NCBI RefSeq assembly: GCF_019219025.1
Contig: NZ_JAHUWN010000008.1
Span: 124,001-188,000, forward strand
DNA length: 64,000 bases
Reading direction: 5' to 3'
DNA from: Bacillus sp. sid0103
GTDB taxonomy: Bacteria > Bacillota > Bacilli > Bacillales_B > DSM-18226
In this document: positions 1 to 6,690 of the stretch, one piece after another
Position numbering within the stretch: position 1 is the stretch's first letter
How the letters are laid out: each line of letters starts with the position of its first letter
Translations under genes and position numbers: made by a program
Notes under the pieces: model-generated
What the model saw: the letters and a program-made list of their open reading frames with translations, nothing else
What the model was told of the DNA's origin: nothing
Databases searched by the model: none

Positions 1-41
1 TTATTTTACTTTAGTACGTTACCGTATTATTACTCTAACAT

Positions 42-71
42 ATTATAACGCTATAATATTAATTAAGACAA
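42..71 (-). promoter_or_regulatory. Possible leftward promoter at the window edge
   Basis: Read on the minus strand there is TTGTCT (66-71), an 18-base spacer and TATAAT (42-47), a fair SigA match pointing out of the window. The -10 lies in a small dyad (TTATAACGCTATAA, 44-57). The rest of 1-244 is AT-rich and I see no gene in it; an isolated ATTTGAATG at 182-190 resembles half of the cad operator. The gene that this promoter would serve is outside the window. Confidence 0.3.
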
Positions 72-244
72 TAGTCAAGCTAATAGTGGGAATATTGAAA
101 ATTTTAAGCAGGTACAGTTTTCATTAAACCACAAAAAAAGAGCGACTCTACTCAAAAAATCCTGTCACACAATAGGAACCATTTGAATGTTCTATAAAAT
201 AGGAAATACATCAATATTTTTAAGTAAAAAAAGTTCAATAATCA

Positions 245-296
245 TTGACATTCAAACCGTCATTTGAATATTATATATTCAAATGAACATTTGAAT
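245..296 (+). promoter_or_regulatory. cadC promoter with CadC-type operator
   Basis: TTGACA (245-250) and TATTAT (269-274), 18 bases apart, form a SigA promoter. Overlapping the start of transcription is a perfect 9-2-9 inverted repeat, ATTCAAATG-AA-CATTTGAAT (277-296), very close to the cadC operator of staphylococcal plasmid pI258 (TCAAATAAATATTTGAA core). A weaker repeat, ATTCAAA-N6-TTTGAAT, covers 250-269 in the spacer. By family knowledge CadC sits here and leaves on binding Cd, Pb or Zn, so the gene is probably autorepressed. Confidence 0.8.
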
Positions 297-309
297 GAAG
301 GTGATCAGG

Positions 310-681
310 ATGAAAGAGCGTGATATTTGCGAGGTTACCTGTGTGGATAATGAGAAAACCACTCGGGTCCAACAGCAGCTTGAAAAGGATACGAGTATCA
401 CTGAAGTGACCAAGCTATTTAAAGCATTGTCCGATGAGACACGCTTGAAAATCGCTTATTCCCTTACACTTGAAGAGGAGTTATGCGTCTGTGATGTCGC
501 CAATATAGTTGGAGCGACCACAGCTACGGCTTCTCATCATTTGCGTCATTTAAAAAACCTGAGGCTCACGAAATATCGGAAAGAGGGTAAGCTTGTTTAT
601 TATTCCCTAGACGACGATCATGTTAAACAATTACTTCATATTGCAATTGCCCATCAGGAGGAGGTGGCCAGTCGTGAGTGA
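310..681 (+). CDS. cadC: CadC, ArsR/SmtB-family metal-sensing repressor
   Basis: A 123-residue winged-helix repressor that senses Cd(II), Pb(II) or Zn(II) and releases the cad promoter. The start is ATG 310, with AAGGTG 5-6 bases upstream; an in-frame ATG at 295 lies inside the operator and has no ribosome site. Cys7 and Cys11 in the N-terminal arm and the ELCVCD motif with two more Cys supply the four thiolate ligands of the CadC alpha3N metal site. The recognition helix is around TASHHLRHL, and the C-terminal dimer helix carries DDDHVKQLLHIAIAH. Spacing and overlap with the following gene match plasmid cadCA operons (GTG of cadA at 674, 8-base overlap). Here cadA is dead, so CadC has lost its usual target. 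Function is inferred from strong similarity to pI258 CadC. Confidence 0.93.
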   Translation: MKERDICEVTCVDNEKTTRVQQQLEKDTSITEVTKLFKALSDETRLKIAYSLTLEEELCVCDVANIVGATTATASHHLRHLKNLRLTKYRKEGKLVYYSLDDDHVKQLLHIAIAHQEEVASRE

Positions 682-981
682 GACAGTTGAAAAACAAGTC
701 TATCGAGTTCAAGGCCATTCTTGAACAGGTTGTGCGGCAAAGTTCGAAAAGAACGTACAACACCTGGATGGTGTCGTTGACGCAAAAGTTAATTTTGGAG
801 CAGCAAAGCTCACAGTCTATGGAACTACTACCTTAAAAGAAATATTACATTATCATTAGTTGTTAATTTTTTAGCCCTTTTTCTGAGCTGGCTAACATTA
901 TGGATTGCTATTTTTGCCGATATGGGCGTGACGTTATTCGTTCCCTTTACTGGTTTACGGCTTTTAAGAGTAAAAGACTAG
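674..981 (+). pseudogene. cadA: cadA remnant: Cd-ATPase reduced to its two ends
   Basis: The GTG at 674 follows AGGAGGTGG and overlaps cadC as in intact cad operons. The first ~55 codons encode the N-terminal heavy-metal-associated domain of CadA (reads [17 protein letters not shown]). An in-frame TGA at 722-724 replaces the first Cys of the metal-binding CxxC. After about codon 55 the sequence jumps to another frame (about 844-981) that encodes the last transmembrane helix and tail of a P1B ATPase ([12 protein letters not shown]...RLLRVKD, stop TAG 979-981). The actuator, phosphorylation (DKTGT) and nucleotide domains, roughly 600 codons, are absent. A deletion plus a nonsense change is the simplest reading. 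Confidence 0.88.
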
Positions 982-1116
982 GCAAATCGGACGTGTGCTT
1001 AAGTGGCGTGTATCGAATAATAAAGATTAGAAAACACTAGCCTTAATCGTAATATTTTCGGTTTAGAAAGAGATAAATAAAAAAGCCGTTTGGAATTGGC
1101 TTTTGGGGGGATAAAC

Positions 1117-2091
1117 ATGGGTCATCACCATCACGGACATTCACATGGACATTCACATGGACATTCACATGGACATTCACATGGACATTCACATGGACAT
1201 TCACATGGACATTCACATACGAGTAATAAAAAAGCATTATTGAGTTCCTTCCTATTAATATCGGCGTTTATGGTCGTCGAGGTAATCGGTGGTATCTTAA
1301 CAAACAGTTTGGCGCTTTTGTCAGATGCAGGGCATATGCTGAGTGACGCGGCCGCATTAGGACTAAGCTTTTTTGCGATTAAGCTCGGTGAGAAACAGGT
1401 GTCGAAAGAAAAAACATATGGCTACAAACGGTTCGAAATTATCACTGCAGCCTTGAATGGAATTACACTAGTTGTTATTTCTATCTTTATCTTTTTTGAA
1501 GCTTTTCAACGCTTTTTCAATCCACCAGAGGTGCAAAGTACCGGAATGCTGATGATATCAATCACAGGCCTGCTGGTGAACATCGTTGCTGCTTGGATAT
1601 TAATGAAGGGTGATAAGGAAGATAACCTAAATGTCAGGAGTGCCTTTTTACATGTTCTTGGTGATATGCTGGGATCGGTTGGCGCGATAGTTGCCGCCCT
1701 GTTGATTATGTTTTTCGGCTGGGGGATTGCTGACCCTATCGCAAGTGTTATTGTTGCCATCCTAATTCTCTTAAGTGGATACAGGGTCACAAAGGACACG
1801 TTCCATATCTTGATGGAGGGTGCACCAGCGCAGATTGATATCAATCATGTGAAAGACGAACTTAAAAAGATTCCATTGGTGAAGGAAGTCCATGACCTGC
1901 ACATATGGACCATCACCTCGGGTTATTCTGTATTAAGCTGCCATATTACCATATTAGATAACGGAATTCACGATGACATCCTCTCACAATCCCAGCGGAT
2001 CCTTCACGACGAATTCCACATCGAACACAGCACCATCCAAGTAGAAAAAGAAGCAAACGGCTGCCCTAGCCCGCATGGAACATGTAACTAA
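1117..2091 (+). CDS. czcD: CzcD-type cation diffusion facilitator (Zn/Cd efflux)
   Basis: A 324-residue CDF exporter expected to pump Zn, Cd or Co out of the cytoplasm in exchange for H+ or K+. The start is ATG 1117, with GGGGGG at 1105-1110; an upstream TTG (1090) lacks a ribosome site. The N-terminus is extraordinarily His-rich: MGHHHH followed by seven GHSH units encoded by seven identical 12-bp repeats (1135-1218). Six transmembrane helices follow, with the paired metal motifs SDAGHMLSD in TM2 and HVLGD in TM5, then a cytoplasmic ferredoxin-like domain (HDLHIWTITSG). A hairpin AAAAGCC/GGCTTTT (1081-1104) without a T-run lies just upstream. A weak SigA match TTAGAA-17-TAATAT (1027-1055) may drive it. 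It is the only intact metal exporter next to cadC. Confidence 0.92.
   Translation: MGHHHHGHSHGHSHGHSHGHSHGHSHGHSHGHSHTSNKKALLSSFLLISAFMVVEVIGGILTNSLALLSDAGHMLSDAAALGLSFFAIKLGEKQVSKEKTYGYKRFEIITAALNGITLVVISIFIFFEAFQRFFNPPEVQSTGMLMISITGLLVNIVAAWILMKGDKEDNLNVRSAFLHVLGDMLGSVGAIVAALLIMFFGWGIADPIASVIVAILILLSGYRVTKDTFHILMEGAPAQIDINHVKDELKKIPLVKEVHDLHIWTITSGYSVLSCHITILDNGIHDDILSQSQRILHDEFHIEHSTIQVEKEANGCPSPHGTCN
1135..1218 (+). repeat. Seven perfect copies of a 12-bp coding repeat
   Basis: GGACATTCACAT occurs seven times head to tail without a single base change and encodes Gly-His-Ser-His. Perfect identity indicates recent expansion by slippage. Since each unit is four codons, copy-number change keeps the czcD frame. 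Confidence 0.97.
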
Positions 2092-2143
2092 ATGCTTGTA
2101 TCTGTATTGGGGTACTGTTGGAGTAGTTATTGGAGCGGTTGTT

Positions 2144-2262
2144 GGTGCCTGACACCATTCGTGGACACTTGTCTGTTTTGGGAGGACGATAGTAGTGGGA
2201 GATATAGTGGCCACCAGAGGCGGACGAATCCCTAAATGTGTCTTTCTTTGGTGCCTGACACC
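2144..2262. repeat. Paired dispersed 13-bp repeat GGTGCCTGACACC
   Basis: Two direct copies, 2144-2156 and 2250-2262, both within TTGGTGCCTGACACCAT. The unit is a near-palindrome (GGTG-CCTGA-CACC). The same 13-mer or its complement recurs at 19228-19240 and 41530-41542, with truncated forms at 19263-19272 and 25184-25192. It is a dispersed repeat of unknown function. Confidence 0.8.
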
Positions 2263-2272
2263 ATAATCACTA

Positions 2273-2302
2273 AACCTATCCGTGAAGAGGATAGGTTTTT
2301 TC
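2273..2302 (+). terminator. Terminator after czcD
   Basis: A perfect 9-bp stem AACCTATCC/GGATAGGTT (2273-2281, 2289-2297) with a 7-base loop, followed by a T-run. Confidence 0.88.
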
Positions 2303-2409
2303 TTTGCGCGTTTTTTCTTTTTCCGCTAGGATTAAATTGGTTATTTTTTCTTGAATGGTTAAAAATAACATGAATATGTTGGAGTGAGTTTGCACCTAGG
2401 AGGAGTACA

Positions 2410-2694
2410 ATGAAGAATAGTCATTATCCGCGGGACAAGCGGTTCAAAATTGCGCATAGAGAAGCCGTGATTGGCATTATCCTTGTTTTGATTAATTTTA
2501 TTTGGTGGTACGGCTTTGCCTATGGGCTCGGATCTGCCAAAGTAGATCATTACACCTACATATTAGGTTTACCCGCTTGGTTCTTTTACAGCTGTATTTT
2601 AGGATCGATTGTCATAATTATTCTTGTTATTTTTACGGTAAAGTTTTTATTCAAAGATGTTCCGTTTGAAGAGGAAGAGGGTGAGCGCAAGTGA
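2410..2694 (+). CDS. yhdT: YhdT family (DUF997) small membrane protein
   Basis: A 94-residue protein with two transmembrane helices (about residues 18-38 and 56-80) and an acidic tail (FEEEEGERK). The AGGAGG site is placed correctly before ATG 2410. YhdT-family proteins are usually encoded immediately before the sodium/pantothenate symporter PanF, as here, and overlap it (stop TGA 2692-2694 within GTGA). The motif NFIWWYGFAYGLG is the conserved core of the family. The role is unproven; by context it is probably an accessory subunit or stabiliser of PanF. Confidence 0.82.
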   Translation: MKNSHYPRDKRFKIAHREAVIGIILVLINFIWWYGFAYGLGSAKVDHYTYILGLPAWFFYSCILGSIVIIILVIFTVKFLFKDVPFEEEEGERK

Positions 2695-4142
2695 ATTGGG
2701 CGGTCATTACTCCTCTCTTGATTTTCTTAGTCATTATTTTTGCTGTGGGCATGTGGTCAAACAAATTCGTCATTAAATCTCATTCTTTCTTAGAGGAGTA
2801 TTTTTTAGGGGAGCGTCAAATGGGCGGGTTTATTCTTGCCATGACAATGGTGGCAACGTATGGCAGTGCCAGCAGCTTTATCGGCGGACCCGGGATCGCA
2901 TATACCCAAGGGTTGGGATGGGTCCTGCTTGCCGCGGCCCAGTTAGCCACCGGTTATTTCACCTTAATGGTGCTAGGGAAGAAATTTGCGATCATTTCCC
3001 GTCAGTATAAGGCTATTACCCTAATTGACTTTTTAAAAGAGCGATATAAAAGTAAAGCAGTCGTATTAATCTCAGCTGCAAGTATCATTATTTTTCTGTT
3101 TTCGTCCATGACCGCGCAATGGATTGGGGGAGCGCGTTTAGTAGAAAGTTTAACAGGCCTGCCCTATACAACAGCACTATTAATCTTTGCCTTTTCCGTC
3201 CTTATCTTTGTGATTGTCGGCGGCTTTCGTGCGGTTGCAATCACAGATACGATTCAAGGGGTGGTAATGTTTGGGGGGACCTTAATCCTATTAATCGCTA
3301 CCATTAAAGCGGGTGGAGGAGTCCCAAAAATTATTTCAGATTTAGCAGCAGAAAATCCTAACTTAATCAGTCCCTTCGGTGCCGATCGTAGTTTAACGCC
3401 CGCATTTGTATCTTCTTTTTGGATTTTAGTAGGAATTGGTGTCGTTGGTCTGCCGCAAATTGCAGTCCGAGCAATGTCTTATAAAAATTCCAAGGCGATG
3501 CATAATGCAATCATCATAGGTACAATTGTGGTTGGGTTTATTATGCTGGGTATGCACCTTATTGGTGTATTTGCAAGACCTGTACTCCCAGGTGTGAAAA
3601 TTGGGGATACTGTAATGCCGCTCTTATCAATGAAAGTACTCCCTCCCTATGCCGCGGGCATTGTTCTCGCTGCACCGATGGCAGCGATCATGTCGACAGT
3701 AGATGCCTTATTAATTTTAGTCAGTTCAGCATTGGTCAAGGATGTATATTTAAATTACATCAAGCCGGATGCAGAGAACGACCATATCAAAAAGGTTAGT
3801 TTTACAGTGACTGCGGTGATTGGGATTGTAGTGATTCTTCTTTCCTTGAGTCCACCAGATTTAATCGTATGGCTGAACCTGTTCTCATTTGGGGGATTAG
3901 AGTCCGTCTTTATCTGGCCGGTTATTTTAGGATTGTACTGGAGTAAGGGGAATAAGTATGGTGCTATCACTTCAATGATTTTAGGGCTGGGTTCCTATAT
4001 TTTATTGGATCAATTTTATCCGAATCCATTTGGTTTACATACAGTAGTCATGCCCATTATCCTTTCCTTCTTAGGATTTGTGCTAGTAAGTGCAGTTACT
4101 CAACCCAAGGAAGGGATTATGAGTGTTAGGGCGGACAAATAA
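2691..4142 (+). CDS. panF: PanF, sodium/pantothenate symporter
   Basis: A 483-residue member of the solute:sodium symporter family that imports pantothenate, the vitamin precursor of coenzyme A, with Na+. The GTG start overlaps the yhdT stop, so the two are translationally coupled. About 13 hydrophobic helices are visible. Conserved PanF segments include EYFLGERQMGGFILAMT, ATYGSASSFIGGPGIAY, GLGWVLLA, QWIGGARL and LAAPMAAIMSTVDALL, matching E. coli PanF closely along the whole length. A related substrate cannot be excluded, but the YhdT partner argues for pantothenate. Confidence 0.9.
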   Translation: MNWAVITPLLIFLVIIFAVGMWSNKFVIKSHSFLEEYFLGERQMGGFILAMTMVATYGSASSFIGGPGIAYTQGLGWVLLAAAQLATGYFTLMVLGKKFAIISRQYKAITLIDFLKERYKSKAVVLISAASIIIFLFSSMTAQWIGGARLVESLTGLPYTTALLIFAFSVLIFVIVGGFRAVAITDTIQGVVMFGGTLILLIATIKAGGGVPKIISDLAAENPNLISPFGADRSLTPAFVSSFWILVGIGVVGLPQIAVRAMSYKNSKAMHNAIIIGTIVVGFIMLGMHLIGVFARPVLPGVKIGDTVMPLLSMKVLPPYAAGIVLAAPMAAIMSTVDALLILVSSALVKDVYLNYIKPDAENDHIKKVSFTVTAVIGIVVILLSLSPPDLIVWLNLFSFGGLESVFIWPVILGLYWSKGNKYGAITSMILGLGSYILLDQFYPNPFGLHTVVMPIILSFLGFVLVSAVTQPKEGIMSVRADK

Positions 4143-4180
4143 GGTGAGACATATGATAGGCAATTTTTCTATTATTTTTG

Positions 4181-4209
4181 TTGCAATTTGGTGAATTAAT
4201 TTTTAGAAT
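4181..4209 (+). promoter_or_regulatory. SigA-type promoter for csbA
   Basis: TTGCAA (4181-4186), 17 bases, TAGAAT (4204-4209), 36 bases before the csbA start. csbA of B. subtilis is SigB-dependent; I see no clear SigB promoter (GTTT-N14-GGGTAT) here. Confidence 0.55.
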
Positions 4210-4244
4210 AAATTAACAGAAATTAATTGAATGAGGTGTACTTA

Positions 4245-4484
4245 TTGGAAACCGTAATTCGATATATGTCAGCACTTATTCTTCCAGGGCTGCTCGTCTT
4301 GCTTTTTACACGGGTTACATACAACCGAGTCATCGGGCTTATCTTAACTGTAGCCCTGATTGCCACGTCCGTATATAAAGGATATACCAACTCTTTTATG
4401 GTTATTGTGGTCGATGCTTTCTCGTTAACTGCAGGTTTTTGGATTGCTGATAAAATGAAGCAAAGGGTATTGAAGAAGACCTAG
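4245..4484 (+). CDS. csbA: CsbA-family small membrane protein
   Basis: A 79-residue protein with two to three hydrophobic helices, recognised from the motif LLVLLFTRVTYN near the N-terminus and from its position immediately before uvrBA, the same order as in B. subtilis. The start chosen is TTG 4245, six bases after GAGGTG (4233-4238); an earlier in-frame TTG at 4227 would put the ribosome site inside the gene. In B. subtilis CsbA is a SigB-controlled membrane protein of unknown activity. Its own terminator at 4504-4532 separates it from uvrB. Confidence 0.85.
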   Translation: METVIRYMSALILPGLLVLLFTRVTYNRVIGLILTVALIATSVYKGYTNSFMVIVVDAFSLTAGFWIADKMKQRVLKKT

Positions 4485-4503
4485 ACAATGAAACAATTAT
4501 GTG

Positions 4504-4532
4504 AGTCTGTCAGAAAAATGGCAGGCTTTTTT
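4504..4532 (+). terminator. Terminator after csbA
   Basis: Stem AGTCTGTC/GGCAGGCT with G-T pairs (4504-4511, 4520-4527), followed by a T-run to 4532. Confidence 0.75.
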
Positions 4533-4550
4533 GTTTTATTTCGCTAAAGT

Positions 4551-4602
4551 CGAATATTCGTTCGCATATTATTGGTTTGTTTTTAGGGGAATGTGGTAGA
4601 AT
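4551..4602 (+). promoter_or_regulatory. LexA (SOS) box and promoter of uvrBA
   Basis: CGAATATTCGTTCG (4551-4564) matches the Gram-positive LexA/DinR consensus CGAAC-N4-GTTCG at all but one position. Downstream is an extended -10, TGGTAGAAT, with the hexamer at 4597-4602; TTGGTT (4572-4577) is a poorly spaced -35 at 19 bases. uvrBA belongs to the SOS regulon in B. subtilis. Confidence 0.8.
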
Positions 4603-4703
4603 GTTAATATGAATTTTAGAGGATACACTTTCCAGCAACCATCCCGGTCTATTATTGAAGTACATATGCTGAAAAGTGATTGATTTTACGGGAGGGAAAA
4701 ATC

Positions 4704-6683
4704 GTGAAAGATCAATTTGAATTAGTGTCAAAGTACTCGCCCCAAGGGGATCAGCCTGAGGCGATTAGACAATTAGTTGAGGGGATTAGGAACAATAAAA
4801 AACAACAGACACTGCTTGGTGCCACAGGTACGGGTAAAACATTTACGATTTCCAATGTGATTAAAGAAGTAAATAAACCAACGCTTGTCATTGCACACAA
4901 CAAGACCCTAGCAGGTCAACTCTACAGTGAGTTCAAAGAATTTTTTCCAAACAATGCCGTTGAGTATTTTGTCAGTTACTATGATTACTTTCAGCCGGAA
5001 GCTTACGTTCCACAGACAGATACCTTCATTGAAAAAGATTCAAGTATCAACGATGAGATAGATAAATTGCGTCACTCTGCGACTTCTTCGTTATTCGAAC
5101 GCAAAGATGTGATTGTTATTGCTTCGGTTTCCTGTATTTATGGTTTGGGTTCTCCTGAAGAATATCGGGAAATGGTGTTATCCCTTAGAACAGGAATGGA
5201 AGTAGAGCGCAATCAGCTGCTGCGCCGTTTAGTCGATATCCAATATGACCGGAATGATATTGATTTCAAACGGGGAACTTTCCGGGTCCGTGGAGATGTT
5301 GTTGAGATTTTCCCTGTTTCTCGAGATGAGCATTGTCTTCGTGTCGAGTTTTTTGGCGATGAAATTGATCGGATCCGTGAGGTCGATGCGCTCACAGGAG
5401 AGATCATTGGCGAACGAGAACATGTGGCAATTTTTCCAGCCTCCCACTTCGTAACAAGGGAAGAAAAGCTGAGAATAGCAATTGCGAATATTGAAAAGGA
5501 ACTAGAAGAACGCTTAGAAGAATTACGAGCGGACGATAAATTGCTCCAAGCACAAAGGCTAGAACAACGGACTCGCTATGATCTTGAAATGATGCGTGAA
5601 ATGGGATTTTGCTCAGGAATTGAAAATTACTCACGCCATTTAACATTAAGAGAAGCTGGGTCAACGCCTTATACACTGCTTGATTATTTTCCAGAGGACT
5701 TTTTGATGGTAATTGACGAGTCGCATGTAACCTTGCCACAAGTAAGAGGAATGTTCAATGGGGATAAAGCACGGAAACAGGTGCTTGTCGATCATGGCTT
5801 TCGTCTGCCATCAGCGCTTGATAACCGGCCATTAATGTTTGATGAGTTTGAAAAGCATATTCACAATATCATCTATGTTTCGGCCACACCTGGTCCCTAT
5901 GAACTCGAGCATACACCAGAAATGGTTTCGCAGATTATCCGCCCCACAGGACTCTTGGATCCAACCATTGAAGTCCGTCCAATTGAAGGGCAAATTGATG
6001 ACTTGATTGGTGAAATTCACGAACGGGTTAGGAAAAATGAACGGGTGCTTGTGACTACGCTGACGAAAAAAATGTCTGAGGACTTAACAGATTATCTGAA
6101 GGAAATCGGCATTAAAGTTCAATATTTGCATTCAGAGGTTAAGACGCTCGAACGAATCGAAATTATTCGTGAACTTCGCCTAGGAAAATATGACGTTCTT
6201 ATCGGAATTAACCTGCTACGGGAAGGGCTTGATATCCCAGAGGTTTCGCTGATTGCAATCCTTGATGCAGATAAAGAAGGCTTCCTCCGTTCTGAACGAT
6301 CGTTAATCCAAACGATCGGGCGTGCCGCCCGGAATGCCCAAGGACATGTCATCATGTATGCAGACAAAATTACGAATTCAATGGAATTAGCGATAAGTGA
6401 AACGAAACGCCGTCGTTCCATCCAGGAAGAGTATAATCGCAAGCATGGCATCACACCAATGACGATTCAAAAGGATATCCGCGACATCATCCGTGCCACC
6501 CATGCAGCTGAAGAGCAGGAAGCGTATAAGCCAACTGCATCCTTCAGTAAAATGTCGAAGAAGGATAAAGAAAAACTGATTGCAACAATGGAAAAAGAAA
6601 TGAAGGTCGAAGCCAAAGCGCTAAATTTCGAACGTGCGGCCGAACTTCGTGATTTAATTTTGGAACTAAAAGCGGAAGGATGA
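4704..6683 (+). CDS. uvrB: UvrB, nucleotide excision repair helicase subunit
   Basis: A 659-residue damage-verification subunit: UvrA2-UvrB loads on lesions, then UvrB recruits UvrC. The start is GTG 4704, eight bases after GGGAGG (4690-4695), giving [21 protein letters not shown] as in B. subtilis; the longer open frame upstream lacks a ribosome site. Visible motifs: Walker [11 protein letters not shown] (about residues 37-46), the beta-hairpin region [16 protein letters not shown], helicase motif DESH, motif [11 protein letters not shown], and the C-terminal UVR domain ([13 protein letters not shown]) that binds UvrC. It is followed 7 bases later by uvrA and controlled by the LexA box upstream. 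Confidence 0.98.
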   Translation: MKDQFELVSKYSPQGDQPEAIRQLVEGIRNNKKQQTLLGATGTGKTFTISNVIKEVNKPTLVIAHNKTLAGQLYSEFKEFFPNNAVEYFVSYYDYFQPEAYVPQTDTFIEKDSSINDEIDKLRHSATSSLFERKDVIVIASVSCIYGLGSPEEYREMVLSLRTGMEVERNQLLRRLVDIQYDRNDIDFKRGTFRVRGDVVEIFPVSRDEHCLRVEFFGDEIDRIREVDALTGEIIGEREHVAIFPASHFVTREEKLRIAIANIEKELEERLEELRADDKLLQAQRLEQRTRYDLEMMREMGFCSGIENYSRHLTLREAGSTPYTLLDYFPEDFLMVIDESHVTLPQVRGMFNGDKARKQVLVDHGFRLPSALDNRPLMFDEFEKHIHNIIYVSATPGPYELEHTPEMVSQIIRPTGLLDPTIEVRPIEGQIDDLIGEIHERVRKNERVLVTTLTKKMSEDLTDYLKEIGIKVQYLHSEVKTLERIEIIRELRLGKYDVLIGINLLREGLDIPEVSLIAILDADKEGFLRSERSLIQTIGRAARNAQGHVIMYADKITNSMELAISETKRRRSIQEEYNRKHGITPMTIQKDIRDIIRATHAAEEQEAYKPTASFSKMSKKDKEKLIATMEKEMKVEAKALNFERAAELRDLILELKAEG

Positions 6684-6690
6684 CGGAACA

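Larger units (their letters stand above)
2092..2409. other. czcD-yhdT intergenic region
   Basis: 318 bases with no convincing gene. It holds a direct pair of the 13-bp repeat (2144-2156, 2250-2262), the czcD terminator (2273-2302) and an AT-rich stretch leading to the ribosome site TAGGAGGAG of the next gene. I could not identify a clear promoter for yhdT-panF. Confidence 0.7.

Noticed and set aside
722..724. TGA in place of the first Cys of the CadA CxxC motif, as a possible selenocysteine codon
   Set aside because: The gene is also internally deleted and frameshifted and no selenocysteine insertion element or sel gene is visible, so a nonsense mutation in a pseudogene is simpler.
1081..1104. 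Hairpin AAAAGCC/GGCTTTT as a terminator before czcD
   Set aside because: It is followed by a G-run that is the czcD ribosome site and not by T residues.
5404..5739. Minus-strand open frames of 60-150 codons inside uvrB, uvrA, gapA, pgk and other genes
   Set aside because: They mirror the real genes, have no ribosome sites and no recognisable domains.
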